Part shown: positions 16,196-25,594 of the stretch, piece by piece
Layout: each line of letters starts with the position of its first letter
Numbering within the stretch: the stretch's first letter is position 1
DNA from: Gemmata palustris
GTDB lineage: Bacteria > Planctomycetota > Planctomycetia > Gemmatales > Gemmataceae
Assembly: GCF_017939745.1 (NCBI RefSeq)
Contig: NZ_JAGKQQ010000001.1
Location: forward strand, 3,720,001-3,784,000
Direction of reading: 5' to 3'
Length of the DNA stretch: 64,000 nucleotides
Made by a program: the position numbers and the translations under genes
Notes under the pieces: generated by a model
Told to the model about the DNA's origin: nothing
The model's input: only the letters and a program-made list of their open reading frames with translations
Databases searched by the model: none

Positions 16196-18502
16196 TCACG
16201 CCTCTGAAATCAGTACCAGCGTGCTGAACGCGGCCACCGTGTACACGCTCCCTTCCGGCACCGCGGGGCCGTTCTCGGTCGGGACGATGTCGTCCGGGCT
16301 CGGCAGCGCGGTGTCGATCAGTCGGCGCCAGCGCCGCCGAGTCGGGGCCGGCGGGATGCGGAATTTCAGCGGCTCGCTCCAGGCGTTCAGCGCGACGAAG
16401 AAATCGTTGTCGATGTGGTAATCGGGGTCGTGCTCGCGCCCGGTGAACCGGCCGTCCAGCGCGAACGCGAGCGCGCGCGACGTGAACCCCCAGTCCGGCT
16501 GGTACGGCTCCGTCCCGTGCCAGTGGATGTCGGCCAGCGTCGGCAGAACGCCCGGCACGGGTTCGCGCCCGGCCCGGGCGAACTCGCCGAACGTGTGCGC
16601 GTCCGCGCCCGGCGGCAGGCCCGCGTCGCCCGGGCGCACCGGCCCGGCGGACGGGAACACGTCGCCCCCGTGCCCCACTTTCGCGGAATCGCTCGCCGCG
16701 GCCGGTGGAGGCGTGATCGCGGGGAACGCGAGCTGTTCGCGGGCCGGGTCGCGCATGAACTCGCCGACGAAGAACCGCCGGCGCCGCAGCGCCGGGTGCC
16801 GCTTCCGCAAGTGGATCAGCTCGCGCACGAAGCGCAGGAACCCCTTGTTCGTTTCCGCGAGCTTCCAGTCCACCCAGGAAATCTCGTTGTCCTGGCACCA
16901 GGCGTTGTTGTTCCCCTGCTGCGTGCGCAGGAACTCGTCGCCGGCCAGTAACATGGGTACGCCCTGACTAATCATCAGGGTCGCCATCATGTTCTTCGCC
17001 TGCCGCTCGCGGAGCGCGCGGACGGCCGGGTCGGGCGTTTCGCCCTCGGCGCCGCAGTTCCACGAGTAGTTGTTGTTCTCCCCGTCGCGGCCCTGTTCGC
17101 CGTTCGCGTCGTTGTGCTTCTCGTTGTAGCTCACGAGGTCGTTGAGCGTGAACCCGTCGTGCGCGGTGACGAAGTTCACCGAGTGGCGCGGGAGCCGGCC
17201 GCTCCACTGGTACAGGTCGGCGCTCCCGCAGATGCGGTCCGCGAGCGCGGGCGTCATGCCGTGGTCGCCCTTCCAGAACCGGCGCACGTCGTCGCGGTAC
17301 TTCCCGTTCCACTCGCTCCACCGGCGCCCGAACGGGAACCGGCCCACCTGGTACAGCCCGCCCGCGTCCCACGGCTCGGCGATGAGCTTGGTGTCCGCCA
17401 GTACCCCGTCCTCGGTGATGCTCTCGATCACCGGGGGCTCGACCATCACGTTCCCCTTCCGGTCGCGCCCGAGAATGGACGCGAGGTCGAACCGGAACCC
17501 GTCCACGTGCATGTCGCCGACCCAGTACCGCAGGCACGTCATGATGAGGTCGCGGACGATCGGGTGGTTGCAGTTCACCGTGTTCCCGCAGCCCGAATAG
17601 TTCAGGTAGTTCCCCTGCTCGTCCATCAAGTAATAGAGTTCGTTGTCGAGCCCGCGGAAGTTGAAGGTGCGCCCGGCGTCGTTGCCCTCGCCGGTGTGGT
17701 TGAACACCACGTCCAGAATCACCTCGATGCCCGCCGCGTGCATGGCTTTCACCATGTCGCGGAACTCGTGCGTCTGGCCGTACTGTTTGGCGCTGGCCGC
17801 GAACGCGGCCTTCGGCGCCGCGAACGCAACCGGGTTGTACCCCCAGAAGTTGGTCATCTTCTCGCCCGTTTCCGGGTTGAAGAACGGGCAGTCGCACTCG
17901 TCCCACTCGAACACCGGCATCAGCTCGACCGCCGTGACGCCGAGCCACTTCAGGTACGGGATCTTCTCGACCAGCCCGCGGAACGTGCCCCGGTCCGCGA
18001 CCCCGCTCGACGGGTCGCACGTGAACCCGCGCACGTGGACCTCGTAAATGAGCGAGTCCTCGTACTCGGTGAGCGGCGGGGTGTCGTCCTCCCAGTTGTA
18101 GCGCGTGCCGCGGCGGTACAGGCTCCGGCGGCTCGTGCGCTGCGGGTCGGTTTCGCACGTGCCGGCCCAGTCCGCGCCGTCCGAGAGCATCACCGCGGAC
18201 GGGTCGAGCAGGAGGCGCGACGGGTCGAACCGCGTGCGCGGGCCGTGCGGGCCGTCCACGCGCCAGCCGTAGCAGAACGCTTCCGGCAAGTCGTGAACGC
18301 GGATGTGCCAGTGGTCCCCGGTGCGGTTCTTGCGGGCGTCCAGCGGGAACTCCGCGAGCGGGGTGCTCCCCCCTCCGGCCGGGAGAATGACGAGCGTGAC
18401 GCGCTGCCCGTGCCGGCAGAGGAGCGCGAAGTTCGCCCCGTCGGGCGTGAGCGACGGACCGAGCGGCAGCGGGCGACCCCGACTGGTACGGAAGGGCGTC
18501 AT
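16196..18502 (-). CDS. glgX: Glycogen debranching enzyme GlgX (isoamylase type)
   Basis: 768 residues from ATG 18502; an open 113-residue extension upstream is not family-like. The N-terminal CBM48-like domain (RGRPLPLGPSLTPDGANFAL) precedes a GH13 barrel with DVVFNHT, the nucleophile Asp in DGFRFDLAS, the acid/base Glu in LIAEPWD, and the later VTAHDGFTLND. It cleaves alpha-1,6 branches in limit-dextrinised glycogen. The length matches the family (650-760) with an insert of about 50 Pro/Ala-rich residues near residue 610. No other glg gene lies nearby. Cytoplasmic. Confidence 0.95.
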   Translation of the reverse strand: MTPFRTSRGRPLPLGPSLTPDGANFALLCRHGQRVTLVILPAGGGSTPLAEFPLDARKNRTGDHWHIRVHDLPEAFCYGWRVDGPHGPRTRFDPSRLLLDPSAVMLSDGADWAGTCETDPQRTSRRSLYRRGTRYNWEDDTPPLTEYEDSLIYEVHVRGFTCDPSSGVADRGTFRGLVEKIPYLKWLGVTAVELMPVFEWDECDCPFFNPETGEKMTNFWGYNPVAFAAPKAAFAASAKQYGQTHEFRDMVKAMHAAGIEVILDVVFNHTGEGNDAGRTFNFRGLDNELYYLMDEQGNYLNYSGCGNTVNCNHPIVRDLIMTCLRYWVGDMHVDGFRFDLASILGRDRKGNVMVEPPVIESITEDGVLADTKLIAEPWDAGGLYQVGRFPFGRRWSEWNGKYRDDVRRFWKGDHGMTPALADRICGSADLYQWSGRLPRHSVNFVTAHDGFTLNDLVSYNEKHNDANGEQGRDGENNNYSWNCGAEGETPDPAVRALRERQAKNMMATLMISQGVPMLLAGDEFLRTQQGNNNAWCQDNEISWVDWKLAETNKGFLRFVRELIHLRKRHPALRRRRFFVGEFMRDPAREQLAFPAITPPPAAASDSAKVGHGGDVFPSAGPVRPGDAGLPPGADAHTFGEFARAGREPVPGVLPTLADIHWHGTEPYQPDWGFTSRALAFALDGRFTGREHDPDYHIDNDFFVALNAWSEPLKFRIPPAPTRRRWRRLIDTALPSPDDIVPTENGPAVPEGSVYTVAAFSTLVLISEA

Positions 18503-18851
18503 TTTGCGGACCCAGCAAACGGGAGGTGCAACGCGATTACCGTTACGAGTCCCGGGGTTCCCGGCAACCTCGTTTCGGCACGGGAGCGCGGCCCGGCCCG
18601 AATTCCCAAAATTCGGCGCGACGCGGAAGAGCGCGGCCGGCGGCTTCGCGCCGAACCTCGCAAAAGTTACGACAAACGCGCCAAAACGAGCCCCGATCAC
18701 GCGCGCTGTGCCCCGGGAAAAAGCAGACGCTCGGCCGATTGCCACGGAGTTACCCGGCCTAACTTGACCCGCCCCCGTTCGTGACCCAGATTTCAGTGCT
18801 ATCCTTCGACCCGTAGCCCCCTGCACGGGCGAAATCCACAAGGATGGTCAG
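18503..18851. other. Divergent intergenic region, glgX / HDOD-kinase
   Basis: 349 nt carrying the 5' regions of both genes. TTGACC at 18764-18769 could be part of a promoter for the kinase gene, but no matching -10 lies at the right distance. No structured RNA or long repeat is seen. Confidence 0.35.
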
Positions 18852-20819
18852 GTGTCGACAACAATCTATCCCCCGCCCATAACTCAGCTCCCCCCGCGTC
18901 ACCGTGCCGCGCGGGAAGAGGTGCTCGCGGCCGTTCTCGACCCGACGCGGCTGCCCGCCGCCCCCGCGGTCGCGCTCCAGGTCGTGACCGCGGCGTCGCG
19001 CCCCGACTGCGAACCGTCCGAAATCGTTACCCTGCTCGCGCTCGATTCGGCCCTGTGCGGAAAACTCCTCCGGGCCGTGAACTCGTGCATTTACGGACTG
19101 AAGCAGCCGATCGCGTCGGTCGCGCGGGCGGTCCACGTGATCGGGCTGAACACCGTCCGCTCGCTGGCCCTCGGGCTCTCGATCCCCGCCGTGAAGTTCG
19201 GGCGCGGGGCGGAATCGGCGATGCGCGACTACTGGATGACCTCCGTGGGCGGGGCCATCATCGCGCGCGAACTGGCCGTGCTCGTCCGCCGCGCCAACCC
19301 CGACGACGACCTCGTGGCCGGGCTGCTCCGCGACCTGGGCGAGTTGCTCCTGCGCCAGATGTACCCCGACACCTGGGCCAAGCACGTCGAGTATTACGGG
19401 GACCGGCTCGTCGAGGACCCGTGCGGCCTGGAGATCGAGTCGTTCGGGATCGACCACGCCGACATCACGGCCGAGATCCTTCAACAGTGGAAGCTGCCGC
19501 CCGACATCGTGGAGCCGATCCGGTACCACCACCAGCCCGCGCTGGCCGCGACTGGCGGTAAGGTCCACCAGAACCGCGCCGAGCTGCTCCAGTTCGCGAA
19601 CTACCTCGTTCAGTTGGACACCGTCGCCCAGAACCCGGAGCTCCTCGACCGCGTGCTGAACACGGCGAAGGACCGGTTCCACTTGCCGCGCCCGGCCCTG
19701 ATCGCGTTCCTCCAGAACGTCGCGCCGAAGATCGAGGCGTTCGCGACCGTGCTCAACCAGGACATCGGGCAGTGCCCGAACTACGCCGCGGCGCTCGCCG
19801 CGGGCGCCGCCGAGCTCGTGAACCTGACGGTCGAGAACAGCCGCAACCGGCTGGGCGGGTCGGCCGCATCAGCCACGACCATGCGCCCGAACGAGTCGAC
19901 GCGGCTCAAACCGAAGCCCGTCCCGCCCCCGCGCACCCCGGTGCCGGCTTCGGGCGGCACCACCGGCCCCGTCGAGTTCCGCCCCGAGTTCGTCAAGAAC
20001 TTGCCCGAGGGCGGGTGCAAGCTCGGGGACTACGAGTTGCAGAGCATCCTCGGGCGCGGCGCGATGGGGATCGTGTTCAAGGCGTTCGAGCCGAGCCTGC
20101 ACCGGTTCGTCGCGATCAAGATGCTCGCGCCCGAAGTGTCCTCCGCCCCGGTCGCGCGCCAGCGCTTCGCGCGCGAGGCCCGGGTCGCGGCCTCGATCCA
20201 GCACGAGAACGTGGTGGGGATTCACGCCGTGCGCGAGGCGGCCGGGGTGCCGTACCTCGCGATGGAGTACGTCGGCGGGAGCTGCCTCGAGACGCGGGTC
20301 GAGCAGCACGGGTCGATGCCGGTCCTGCTCGCACTGAGCGCCGCGCGCCAGATCGCCGCCGGGCTCGCCGCCGCGCACGCCAAGCAGATCATCCACCGGG
20401 ACATCAAGCCCGCGAACATTCTGATCGAGCACGAGAGCGGGCGCGCCAAGATCACCGACTTCGGTCTGGCCCGCGTGATCGACGACGCGAAGGTGACCGC
20501 CGACGGCACCCTGATCGGCACGCCGTTCTTCATGGCCCCCGAGACCATCCAGGGGCGCGGCGCGGACGCGCGGTCCGACCTGTTCGGGCTCGGCGGCGTG
20601 ATGTACCACATGGTCACCGGGCGCGTCCCGTTTCCGGGCCAGACCGTGGCGGCCGTGTTCAACGCGGTCTGCACCAAGGACCCGGACCCGCCGTGCCGGT
20701 TGCGCCCCACGGTCCCGGACTGGCTCGAGGACATGATCCTGCGCCTGCTCCAGAAGGACCCCGCCGCGCGCTACCCGGACGCGGCCTCCGTCGCAGCGAT
20801 CCTAGGTGAGTGCTGCTGA
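18852..20819 (+). CDS. HDOD domain-Ser/Thr protein kinase fusion
   Basis: 655 residues from GTG 18852 with AAGGA upstream. Residues about 25-230 form an HDOD domain (LPAAPAVALQVV, SLALGLSIP, LVAGLLRDLGELLL, then FGIDHADITAEIL). HDOD is a divergent HD fold without the full metal-binding set, found in signalling proteins. After a Pro-rich linker, residues 390-650 form a Hanks-type kinase: glycine loop GRGAMGIVF, Lys423 in AIKML, Asp517 in HRDIKPAN, Asp536 in DFG, and APE in FMAPETIQG. All catalytic residues are present, so it should be active. No transmembrane segment is seen, so it is likely cytoplasmic. A receiver gene follows. Confidence 0.93.
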   Translation: MSTTIYPPPITQLPPRHRAAREEVLAAVLDPTRLPAAPAVALQVVTAASRPDCEPSEIVTLLALDSALCGKLLRAVNSCIYGLKQPIASVARAVHVIGLNTVRSLALGLSIPAVKFGRGAESAMRDYWMTSVGGAIIARELAVLVRRANPDDDLVAGLLRDLGELLLRQMYPDTWAKHVEYYGDRLVEDPCGLEIESFGIDHADITAEILQQWKLPPDIVEPIRYHHQPALAATGGKVHQNRAELLQFANYLVQLDTVAQNPELLDRVLNTAKDRFHLPRPALIAFLQNVAPKIEAFATVLNQDIGQCPNYAAALAAGAAELVNLTVENSRNRLGGSAASATTMRPNESTRLKPKPVPPPRTPVPASGGTTGPVEFRPEFVKNLPEGGCKLGDYELQSILGRGAMGIVFKAFEPSLHRFVAIKMLAPEVSSAPVARQRFAREARVAASIQHENVVGIHAVREAAGVPYLAMEYVGGSCLETRVEQHGSMPVLLALSAARQIAAGLAAAHAKQIIHRDIKPANILIEHESGRAKITDFGLARVIDDAKVTADGTLIGTPFFMAPETIQGRGADARSDLFGLGGVMYHMVTGRVPFPGQTVAAVFNAVCTKDPDPPCRLRPTVPDWLEDMILRLLQKDPAARYPDAASVAAILGECC

Positions 20820-20845
20820 CGCCTGAACGAATCTCATGAATTCTC

Positions 20846-20876
20846 GAACGGGTCCGTTGCCGCGACGGACCCGTTC
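20846..20876 (+). terminator. Terminator hairpin after the HDOD-kinase gene
   Basis: A 12 bp perfect stem (gaacgggtccgt / acggacccgttc) with a 7 nt loop, 27 nt after the stop codon, followed by TTC-rich sequence. Confidence 0.65.
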
Positions 20877-20961
20877 TTCATACGAATACAACGCACGCTT
20901 CGTCTTTTCGCCTTTTGATCCGCGACGCCGACCCAACAGCACGACGTAGTTCGGGTGAGCG

Positions 20962-21408
20962 ATGCCGTCTGATCAGACCCCACCGCCCAGAAAAAGCCGC
21001 GCGCCACACGTTCCGCAACCGGGTGCGTCCCGGCGCGCGCTCCTCGTCGCCGACGACGACGACGCGGTGCGCGAGTTCGTCCGCATCGTGCTGGAGCAGG
21101 CCGGGTTCGCCGTCACCACCGCGACCAACGGGCGCGACGCGGGCGACCTGTTCGTCGCCACCCCGGACGCCTTCGCCCTCGTGCTCACCGACGTCGTGAT
21201 GCCGTTCGCGACCGGCGTGGAACTGGCCGCGCGGGTGCGTGCCCTGCGCCCGAGGCTGCCGGTCCTCTTCATGTCCGCGTTCCCCGGCGGCCCCGAACTC
21301 GCGCCCGAACCGCTCCCGCCCGACGAACCCCTTCTCGAAAAGCCGTTCCCAATGGCCCGCTTGCTCGAAACGGTCCGCGCCGCGATCCGCGCCCACGATC
21401 CCAACTGA
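20962..21408 (+). CDS. Single-domain response regulator (receiver)
   Basis: 148 residues. After about 25 Pro-rich residues comes a canonical CheY-like domain: the acidic cluster D31-D34 (LVADDDDAV), phospho-acceptor Asp77 in LTDVVMP, Ser105 in FMSAF and Lys127 in LEKPFP. No output domain follows, so it probably acts through protein contacts. The gene lies 143 nt downstream of the HDOD-kinase gene behind a hairpin. A functional link to that kinase is possible, but no histidine kinase is present nearby. Confidence 0.9.
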   Translation: MPSDQTPPPRKSRAPHVPQPGASRRALLVADDDDAVREFVRIVLEQAGFAVTTATNGRDAGDLFVATPDAFALVLTDVVMPFATGVELAARVRALRPRLPVLFMSAFPGGPELAPEPLPPDEPLLEKPFPMARLLETVRAAIRAHDPN

Positions 21409-21546
21409 TACCCAACTCGACTCGAATCTCCGGGCACTGGCACGGCGAACCGAACCGCAGTTCCGCCATCGGGAGCGGGGCGCCCGCGTAAGATGTACCG
21501 TCACCCGAAGCGGTTCGAGCCCGACCGCGTTCACGAGAGCCCCTCA

Positions 21547-22404
21547 ATGGCATCTTTCGAAGACGACGGCCCGGACCCGTTGGGGCCGGCGCGCCCGCTC
21601 CTGACGGCGGCGAGCGAACTCGCGACCCGCGCCGCGGGCGCCGGCGACCACGCCGGGAGTTACGCCCTGCTCGCCTGCGCCGTGCGCCTCGCACGCCGGG
21701 TGCGCGGGTTGAGCGAAATCGCGGACTTCCGCCTCGAACGCGCGCTCGATGAGGCCGAGAACGAGAGCGCGCCGAACGCACAAAACGAAGCGCTCCGGGA
21801 CGCGATCGAGTCCCTGTTCGGCGACGCCGAAGCGCCCGACGGGGCGCTCCCGGCCGAACCGCTCGCTGCGGCCCAGGCGCTCATCGGCCGGGCCATTTCC
21901 ATCGGCGCCCCCGCGTACAACACCGAGGACCACCAGGGGTGCTTCGACGTGTACTCCTGCACCGCGCGGGCGGTTCTGGCCACCGTCGACCAGCTCCCGG
22001 AACCGGCGGCCGCGCAGCTCCGCGACGCGCTCGCGAAGTGCCTCGAGCTGAGCGACCCGGACGCGCAAGCGTGGGCCATGCGGCACGCCTTCGACGCGAT
22101 CGGCGAAATGGGAGACGGGGGTGGCGACATCGCCCCGCGCCAGGTACTCGCGCTGCTCTCGATGGCCATCTCCATCGGGGCGCCGGCCTTCAACGCGGGC
22201 GACCACCGCGGGTGCTACGAGGTCTACTCCTGCACCGCCCGATTGCTGGTGAACAGCCCCGCCGCGCCGGACACTGTCAAAGACACCCTGCGCCGCGCCC
22301 TCACGGACGCGAGCACAGTGTTAAACGTCACGCGCCAAGCGTGGATCATGCGCGAGGCCTTCGACGGATTACTCGGCGCCGAGGCCGAAGAGCGCGGCAC
22401 GTGA
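21547..22404 (+). CDS. Unknown protein with three tandem ~75-residue repeats
   Basis: 285 residues from ATG 21547 (MASFEDDGPD); an in-frame start at 21493 is possible. I do not recognise a named family. Two clear repeats carry AISIGAPAYNTEDHQGC...VYSCTAR (about residues 106-176) and AISIGAPAFNAGDHRGC...VYSCTAR (about 191-267). The first 90 residues are a degenerate third copy (GAGDHAGSYALLACAVRLA). Each repeat is predicted mostly helical and ends in an AW(A/I)MR(H/E)AFD segment. Conserved Asp-His-x-Gly-Cys/Ser and Tyr-Ser-Cys positions could be functional. No signal peptide is seen. It follows the receiver gene by 138 nt. Confidence 0.7.
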   Translation: MASFEDDGPDPLGPARPLLTAASELATRAAGAGDHAGSYALLACAVRLARRVRGLSEIADFRLERALDEAENESAPNAQNEALRDAIESLFGDAEAPDGALPAEPLAAAQALIGRAISIGAPAYNTEDHQGCFDVYSCTARAVLATVDQLPEPAAAQLRDALAKCLELSDPDAQAWAMRHAFDAIGEMGDGGGDIAPRQVLALLSMAISIGAPAFNAGDHRGCYEVYSCTARLLVNSPAAPDTVKDTLRRALTDASTVLNVTRQAWIMREAFDGLLGAEAEERGT

Positions 22405-22449
22405 TCCGTTCCGCCACCCGTTGTGCTTCGCGTGTTGTGTTGAACCCTT

Positions 22450-22518
22450 GCGAACGGCGCGGCGTAAGCCCGCCGGTAGTGGCTAAAACCACCGGCGGGC
22501 TTACGCCGCGCCGTTCGC
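22450..22518. repeat. 28 bp perfect inverted repeat
   Basis: Arms 22450-22477 and 22491-22518 pair perfectly over 28 bp with a 13 nt loop. It begins 46 nt after the stop of the three-repeat protein and may act as its terminator, though it is much longer than a typical terminator. Confidence 0.85.
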
Positions 22519-22588
22519 TCGCCACGATTTCAACACCGCATGTCTCAAGGCGAGCCTTTAGCGCGGGCGATTTCTCCCGCGCGCCGCG

Positions 22589-22594
22589 TATAAT
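22589..22594 (+). promoter_or_regulatory. Possible -10 element of the prolyl oligopeptidase gene
   Basis: A consensus TATAAT stands 42 nt before the start codon in otherwise GC-rich DNA. No good -35 is found 16-18 nt upstream. The ribosome-binding site AAAGGAG is at 22622-22628. Confidence 0.4.
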
Positions 22595-22635
22595 CTCTCC
22601 CATCCTCTCTTTCATCTCTTTAAAGGAGCGATCCC

Positions 22636-24801
22636 ATGCGCCTGACACGCTGGGCCATGACAGCGACGATCGCGGCACTCGCCGCGACACTGGTTTCGAC
22701 CACCCGAGCCGAGGAGCCGAAGAAGTTGAAGTACCCCGATACCAAGAAGGGCGAGGTCGTAGACGAGTACCACGGCACGAAGGTCGCCGACCCGTACCGG
22801 TGGCTCGAGGACGACGTGCGCAAGTCGAAGGACGTGGCCGCGTGGGTCGAAGCCGAGAACAAGGTGACCACCGCGTTCCTCGAATCGATCCCCGAGCGCG
22901 AGGCGATCAAGAAGCGCATCACCGACCTCTGGAACTACGAGAAGATCTCCGCCCCGTCCCGGCACAGCGGCCGGTACTTCTTCTTCAAGAACGACGGGCT
23001 CCAGAACCAGAACGTGCTGTACGTCCAGGACACGCTCGACGGCGACGCGAAGATGCTCATGGACCCGAACACCTGGACCAAAGACGGTACCGTCGCCCTC
23101 GCCGGACTGGAAGTGAGCGACGACGCAAAGCTCATCGCTTACGGCACCGCCGAAGCCGGCTCGGACTGGAACGTGTGGAAGGTGCTCGACGTGGCGACCG
23201 GCAAGCCCCGCGCCGACGAACTGAAGTGGGTGAAGTTCAGTAGCGCGTCGTGGACGAAGGACAACGCGGGCTTCTACTACAGTCGGTTCCCGGAACCGAA
23301 GACCGGCGCCGCGTTCCAGGACCTGAACGTGGACATGAAGCTTTACTACCACAAGCTCGGCGCGCCGCAGAGTGAAGACAAGCTCGTCTACGAGCGCACG
23401 GACAACCCGAAGTGGACCATCGGCGGCGGCGTGACCGAGGACGGCAAGTTCCTCATCATCTCCATCGGCGACGGCACCACCAGCAACAAGGTCCGCCTCG
23501 CGTACCGGGATCTCACCGCCCCCGACAGCAAGGTCGTCGAGCTCGTTGACAACCACGACAACAAGTTCAGCTTCCTGGGCAACGACGCGGGCGTGTTCTA
23601 CTTCAAGACCGACTACAACGCGCCGAAGAACCAGATCATCGCGATCGACACCAAGAACCCCGACAAGAAGAACTGGAAGACGATCATCGCGGAGGCGAAG
23701 GAAGTCCTCGACAGCGTGGACCTGGTGGGTAACCGCTTCATTTGCAGCTATCTGAAGGACGCGAAGACGGCGGTGAAGGTCCACGAAGTGGACGGCAAGT
23801 TCGTCCGCGACGTGGAGTTGCCCGGCATCGGCACCGCGACCGGCTTCAACGGCAAGCGCGAGGACACGGAAACGTTCTACACGTTCTCCAGCTTCGCCAC
23901 GCCCACGAGCATTTATCGCTACGACCCCGCGACCGGCGAGAGCAAGCTGATCCGCCAGGCGAAGGTGAAGTTCGATCCCTCGTTGTACGAAGTGAAGCAG
24001 ATCTTCTACGCGAGCAAGGACGGCACCAAGGTGCCGATGTTCATTGCCCACAAGAAGGGCATCAAACTGGACGGCACGAACCCCACCCTGCTCTACGGCT
24101 ACGGCGGGTTCAACATCTCGCTGACGCCGGGGTTCTCGGTGTCGCGGTTGCAGTGGATGGAGATGGGCGGCGTCTTCGCCGTTGCCAACCTCCGCGGCGG
24201 CGGTGAGTACGGCGACGAGTGGCACCGCGCCGGGACGAAGCTCCAGAAGCAGAACGTGTTCGACGACTTCATCGCGGCCGGCGAGTATCTGGTGAAAGAG
24301 AAGTACACCTCGCCGAAGAAGCTCGCGATCCAGGGCGGCAGCAACGGCGGGCTGCTCGTGGGCGCGTGCCTGACGCAACGGCCCGACCTGTACGGCGCAG
24401 CGCTGCCGGCCGTGGGCGTGATGGACATGCTGCGGTTCCAGAAGTTCACCGCGGGCCGGTTCTGGGTGGACGACTACGGTTCGAGCGACAGCAGCAGCGA
24501 GTTCAACGAACTGTACAAGTTCAGCCCGTACCACGTGCTCCTGAAGAACGGCGCGAAGGCGTACCCGCCGACGATGGTGACGACGGCCGACACCGACGAC
24601 CGCGTGGTGCCGGGACACAGCTTCAAGTTCGCAGCGGCGCTGCAAGCGAACCACACCGGCCCGAACCCGGTGCTGATCCGCATCGAGACGAAGGCCGGGC
24701 ACGGCGCCGGGAAGCCGACCGCGAAGGTGATCGAGGAAGTCGCCGACCAGTGGGCGTTCCTCGTGAAGACGCTCGACTTCAAGCCGGAAATCGGGAAGTG
24801 A
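22636..24801 (+). CDS. Prolyl oligopeptidase family serine peptidase (S9A)
   Basis: 721 residues from ATG 22636, with AAAGGAG upstream. A signal peptide (residues 1-25, ending TTRAEE) predicts export. The mature start KYPDTKKGEVVDEYHG, with the VADPYRWLED motif, is typical of S9A. A seven-bladed propeller (about 80-430) is followed by the alpha/beta hydrolase domain with the catalytic Ser in GGSNGGLLVG, Asp in DTDDRVVPGHS and His in KAGHGAGKP. It cleaves short peptides after proline. Apart from the signal peptide, the length is normal. Probably monocistronic, since a hairpin follows. Confidence 0.95.
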   Translation: MRLTRWAMTATIAALAATLVSTTRAEEPKKLKYPDTKKGEVVDEYHGTKVADPYRWLEDDVRKSKDVAAWVEAENKVTTAFLESIPEREAIKKRITDLWNYEKISAPSRHSGRYFFFKNDGLQNQNVLYVQDTLDGDAKMLMDPNTWTKDGTVALAGLEVSDDAKLIAYGTAEAGSDWNVWKVLDVATGKPRADELKWVKFSSASWTKDNAGFYYSRFPEPKTGAAFQDLNVDMKLYYHKLGAPQSEDKLVYERTDNPKWTIGGGVTEDGKFLIISIGDGTTSNKVRLAYRDLTAPDSKVVELVDNHDNKFSFLGNDAGVFYFKTDYNAPKNQIIAIDTKNPDKKNWKTIIAEAKEVLDSVDLVGNRFICSYLKDAKTAVKVHEVDGKFVRDVELPGIGTATGFNGKREDTETFYTFSSFATPTSIYRYDPATGESKLIRQAKVKFDPSLYEVKQIFYASKDGTKVPMFIAHKKGIKLDGTNPTLLYGYGGFNISLTPGFSVSRLQWMEMGGVFAVANLRGGGEYGDEWHRAGTKLQKQNVFDDFIAAGEYLVKEKYTSPKKLAIQGGSNGGLLVGACLTQRPDLYGAALPAVGVMDMLRFQKFTAGRFWVDDYGSSDSSSEFNELYKFSPYHVLLKNGAKAYPPTMVTTADTDDRVVPGHSFKFAAALQANHTGPNPVLIRIETKAGHGAGKPTAKVIEEVADQWAFLVKTLDFKPEIGK

Positions 24802-24817
24802 TGTGAGTGCGAGTCAG

Positions 24818-24847
24818 AACGCGGCCGGGGTGACACCCGGCCGCGTT
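24818..24847 (+). terminator. Terminator hairpin after prolyl oligopeptidase
   Basis: A 12 bp perfect stem (aacgcggccggg / cccggccgcgtt) with a 6 nt loop, 16 nt after the stop, followed by CGTTTGG. Confidence 0.7.
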
Positions 24848-24878
24848 CGTTTGGTGTGCTCGTGTTGGAGGTGATGCA

Positions 24879-25568
24879 ATGAGCGAAGCGAACTGGCTCA
24901 AGGAACACCCCCACGCGCAAGAGTTGGTTTGGCAACTCGGGGGTACCTCGGTCACCCGAACGAAAATCGGGCGACGGAAGCTCCGGCTTTTCGCCTGCGG
25001 TTGTTGCCGGCTCATCTGGCCGCAACTCGATGACTCGCGCCTGCGGGACACCGTGGAGGTCGCGGAACGATTCGCGGACGGACAAGCGACCGCGACCGAA
25101 TTGAGTGCCGCAGGGTCGGTCGCGCAGGCCACGATTCCGAGGAACGCTCACGACTTTTCGGACGATGACCCGAACGCCCAAATCCATGCCGCCGTCGCAA
25201 TGGTCGTATCCACCACGCTCGTGAAGCCCTATTCGGCCGCTTTCGGTGTGACGGCATACCCGATGGCCTTTGCCGGTCACCGCGGCGGTCAAAAGGAAGC
25301 CGATACGCTTATCTGCGCCCTCCTCCGCGACATCTTCGGCAACCCGTTTCGCCCTGTGAAAGTCAACAAGCGCTGGCACACAGGCACCGCGGTTTCACTC
25401 GCGCGCGGAATGTACGAATCGCGTGACTTTAGCGCGATGCCAATCCTCGCGGACGCGCTCCAGGACGCCGGGTGCGACAACGACGACATCCTGACCCACT
25501 GCCGCGACCCGAAGCAGGTTCACGTCCGCGGGTGCTGGGCTGTTGACCTCGTACTCGACAAGAAATGA
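24879..25568 (+). CDS. Conserved planctomycete protein of unknown function
   Basis: 229 residues. I recognise the pattern from large paralogous families in Gemmata-type genomes but not a function: RKLRLFACGCCRLIW near residue 30, LLRDIFGNPFRPV near 148, and the C-terminal AGCDNDDILTHCRDP followed by HVRGCWAVDLVL. The Cys pair (ACGCC) and the C-terminal Cys/His/Asp positions might bind metal. No signal peptide or membrane segment is visible. In other genomes such proteins are often near TIGR02996 proteins. The neighbouring Uma2 gene starts 27 nt downstream, so the two may be co-transcribed. Confidence 0.75.
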   Translation: MSEANWLKEHPHAQELVWQLGGTSVTRTKIGRRKLRLFACGCCRLIWPQLDDSRLRDTVEVAERFADGQATATELSAAGSVAQATIPRNAHDFSDDDPNAQIHAAVAMVVSTTLVKPYSAAFGVTAYPMAFAGHRGGQKEADTLICALLRDIFGNPFRPVKVNKRWHTGTAVSLARGMYESRDFSAMPILADALQDAGCDNDDILTHCRDPKQVHVRGCWAVDLVLDKK

Positions 25569-25594
25569 CGGTACGCTGCATTTGGAGGTGAAGT

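Noticed and set aside
16196..18841. 113-residue N-terminal extension of GlgX
   Set aside because: The extension has no similarity to the family and lies in the likely promoter region; ATG 18502 begins directly before the CBM48-like domain.
22612..24702. Open frame of 696 codons opposite the prolyl oligopeptidase
   Set aside because: Antisense shadow of a fully recognisable S9 peptidase; no ribosome-binding site or family match.
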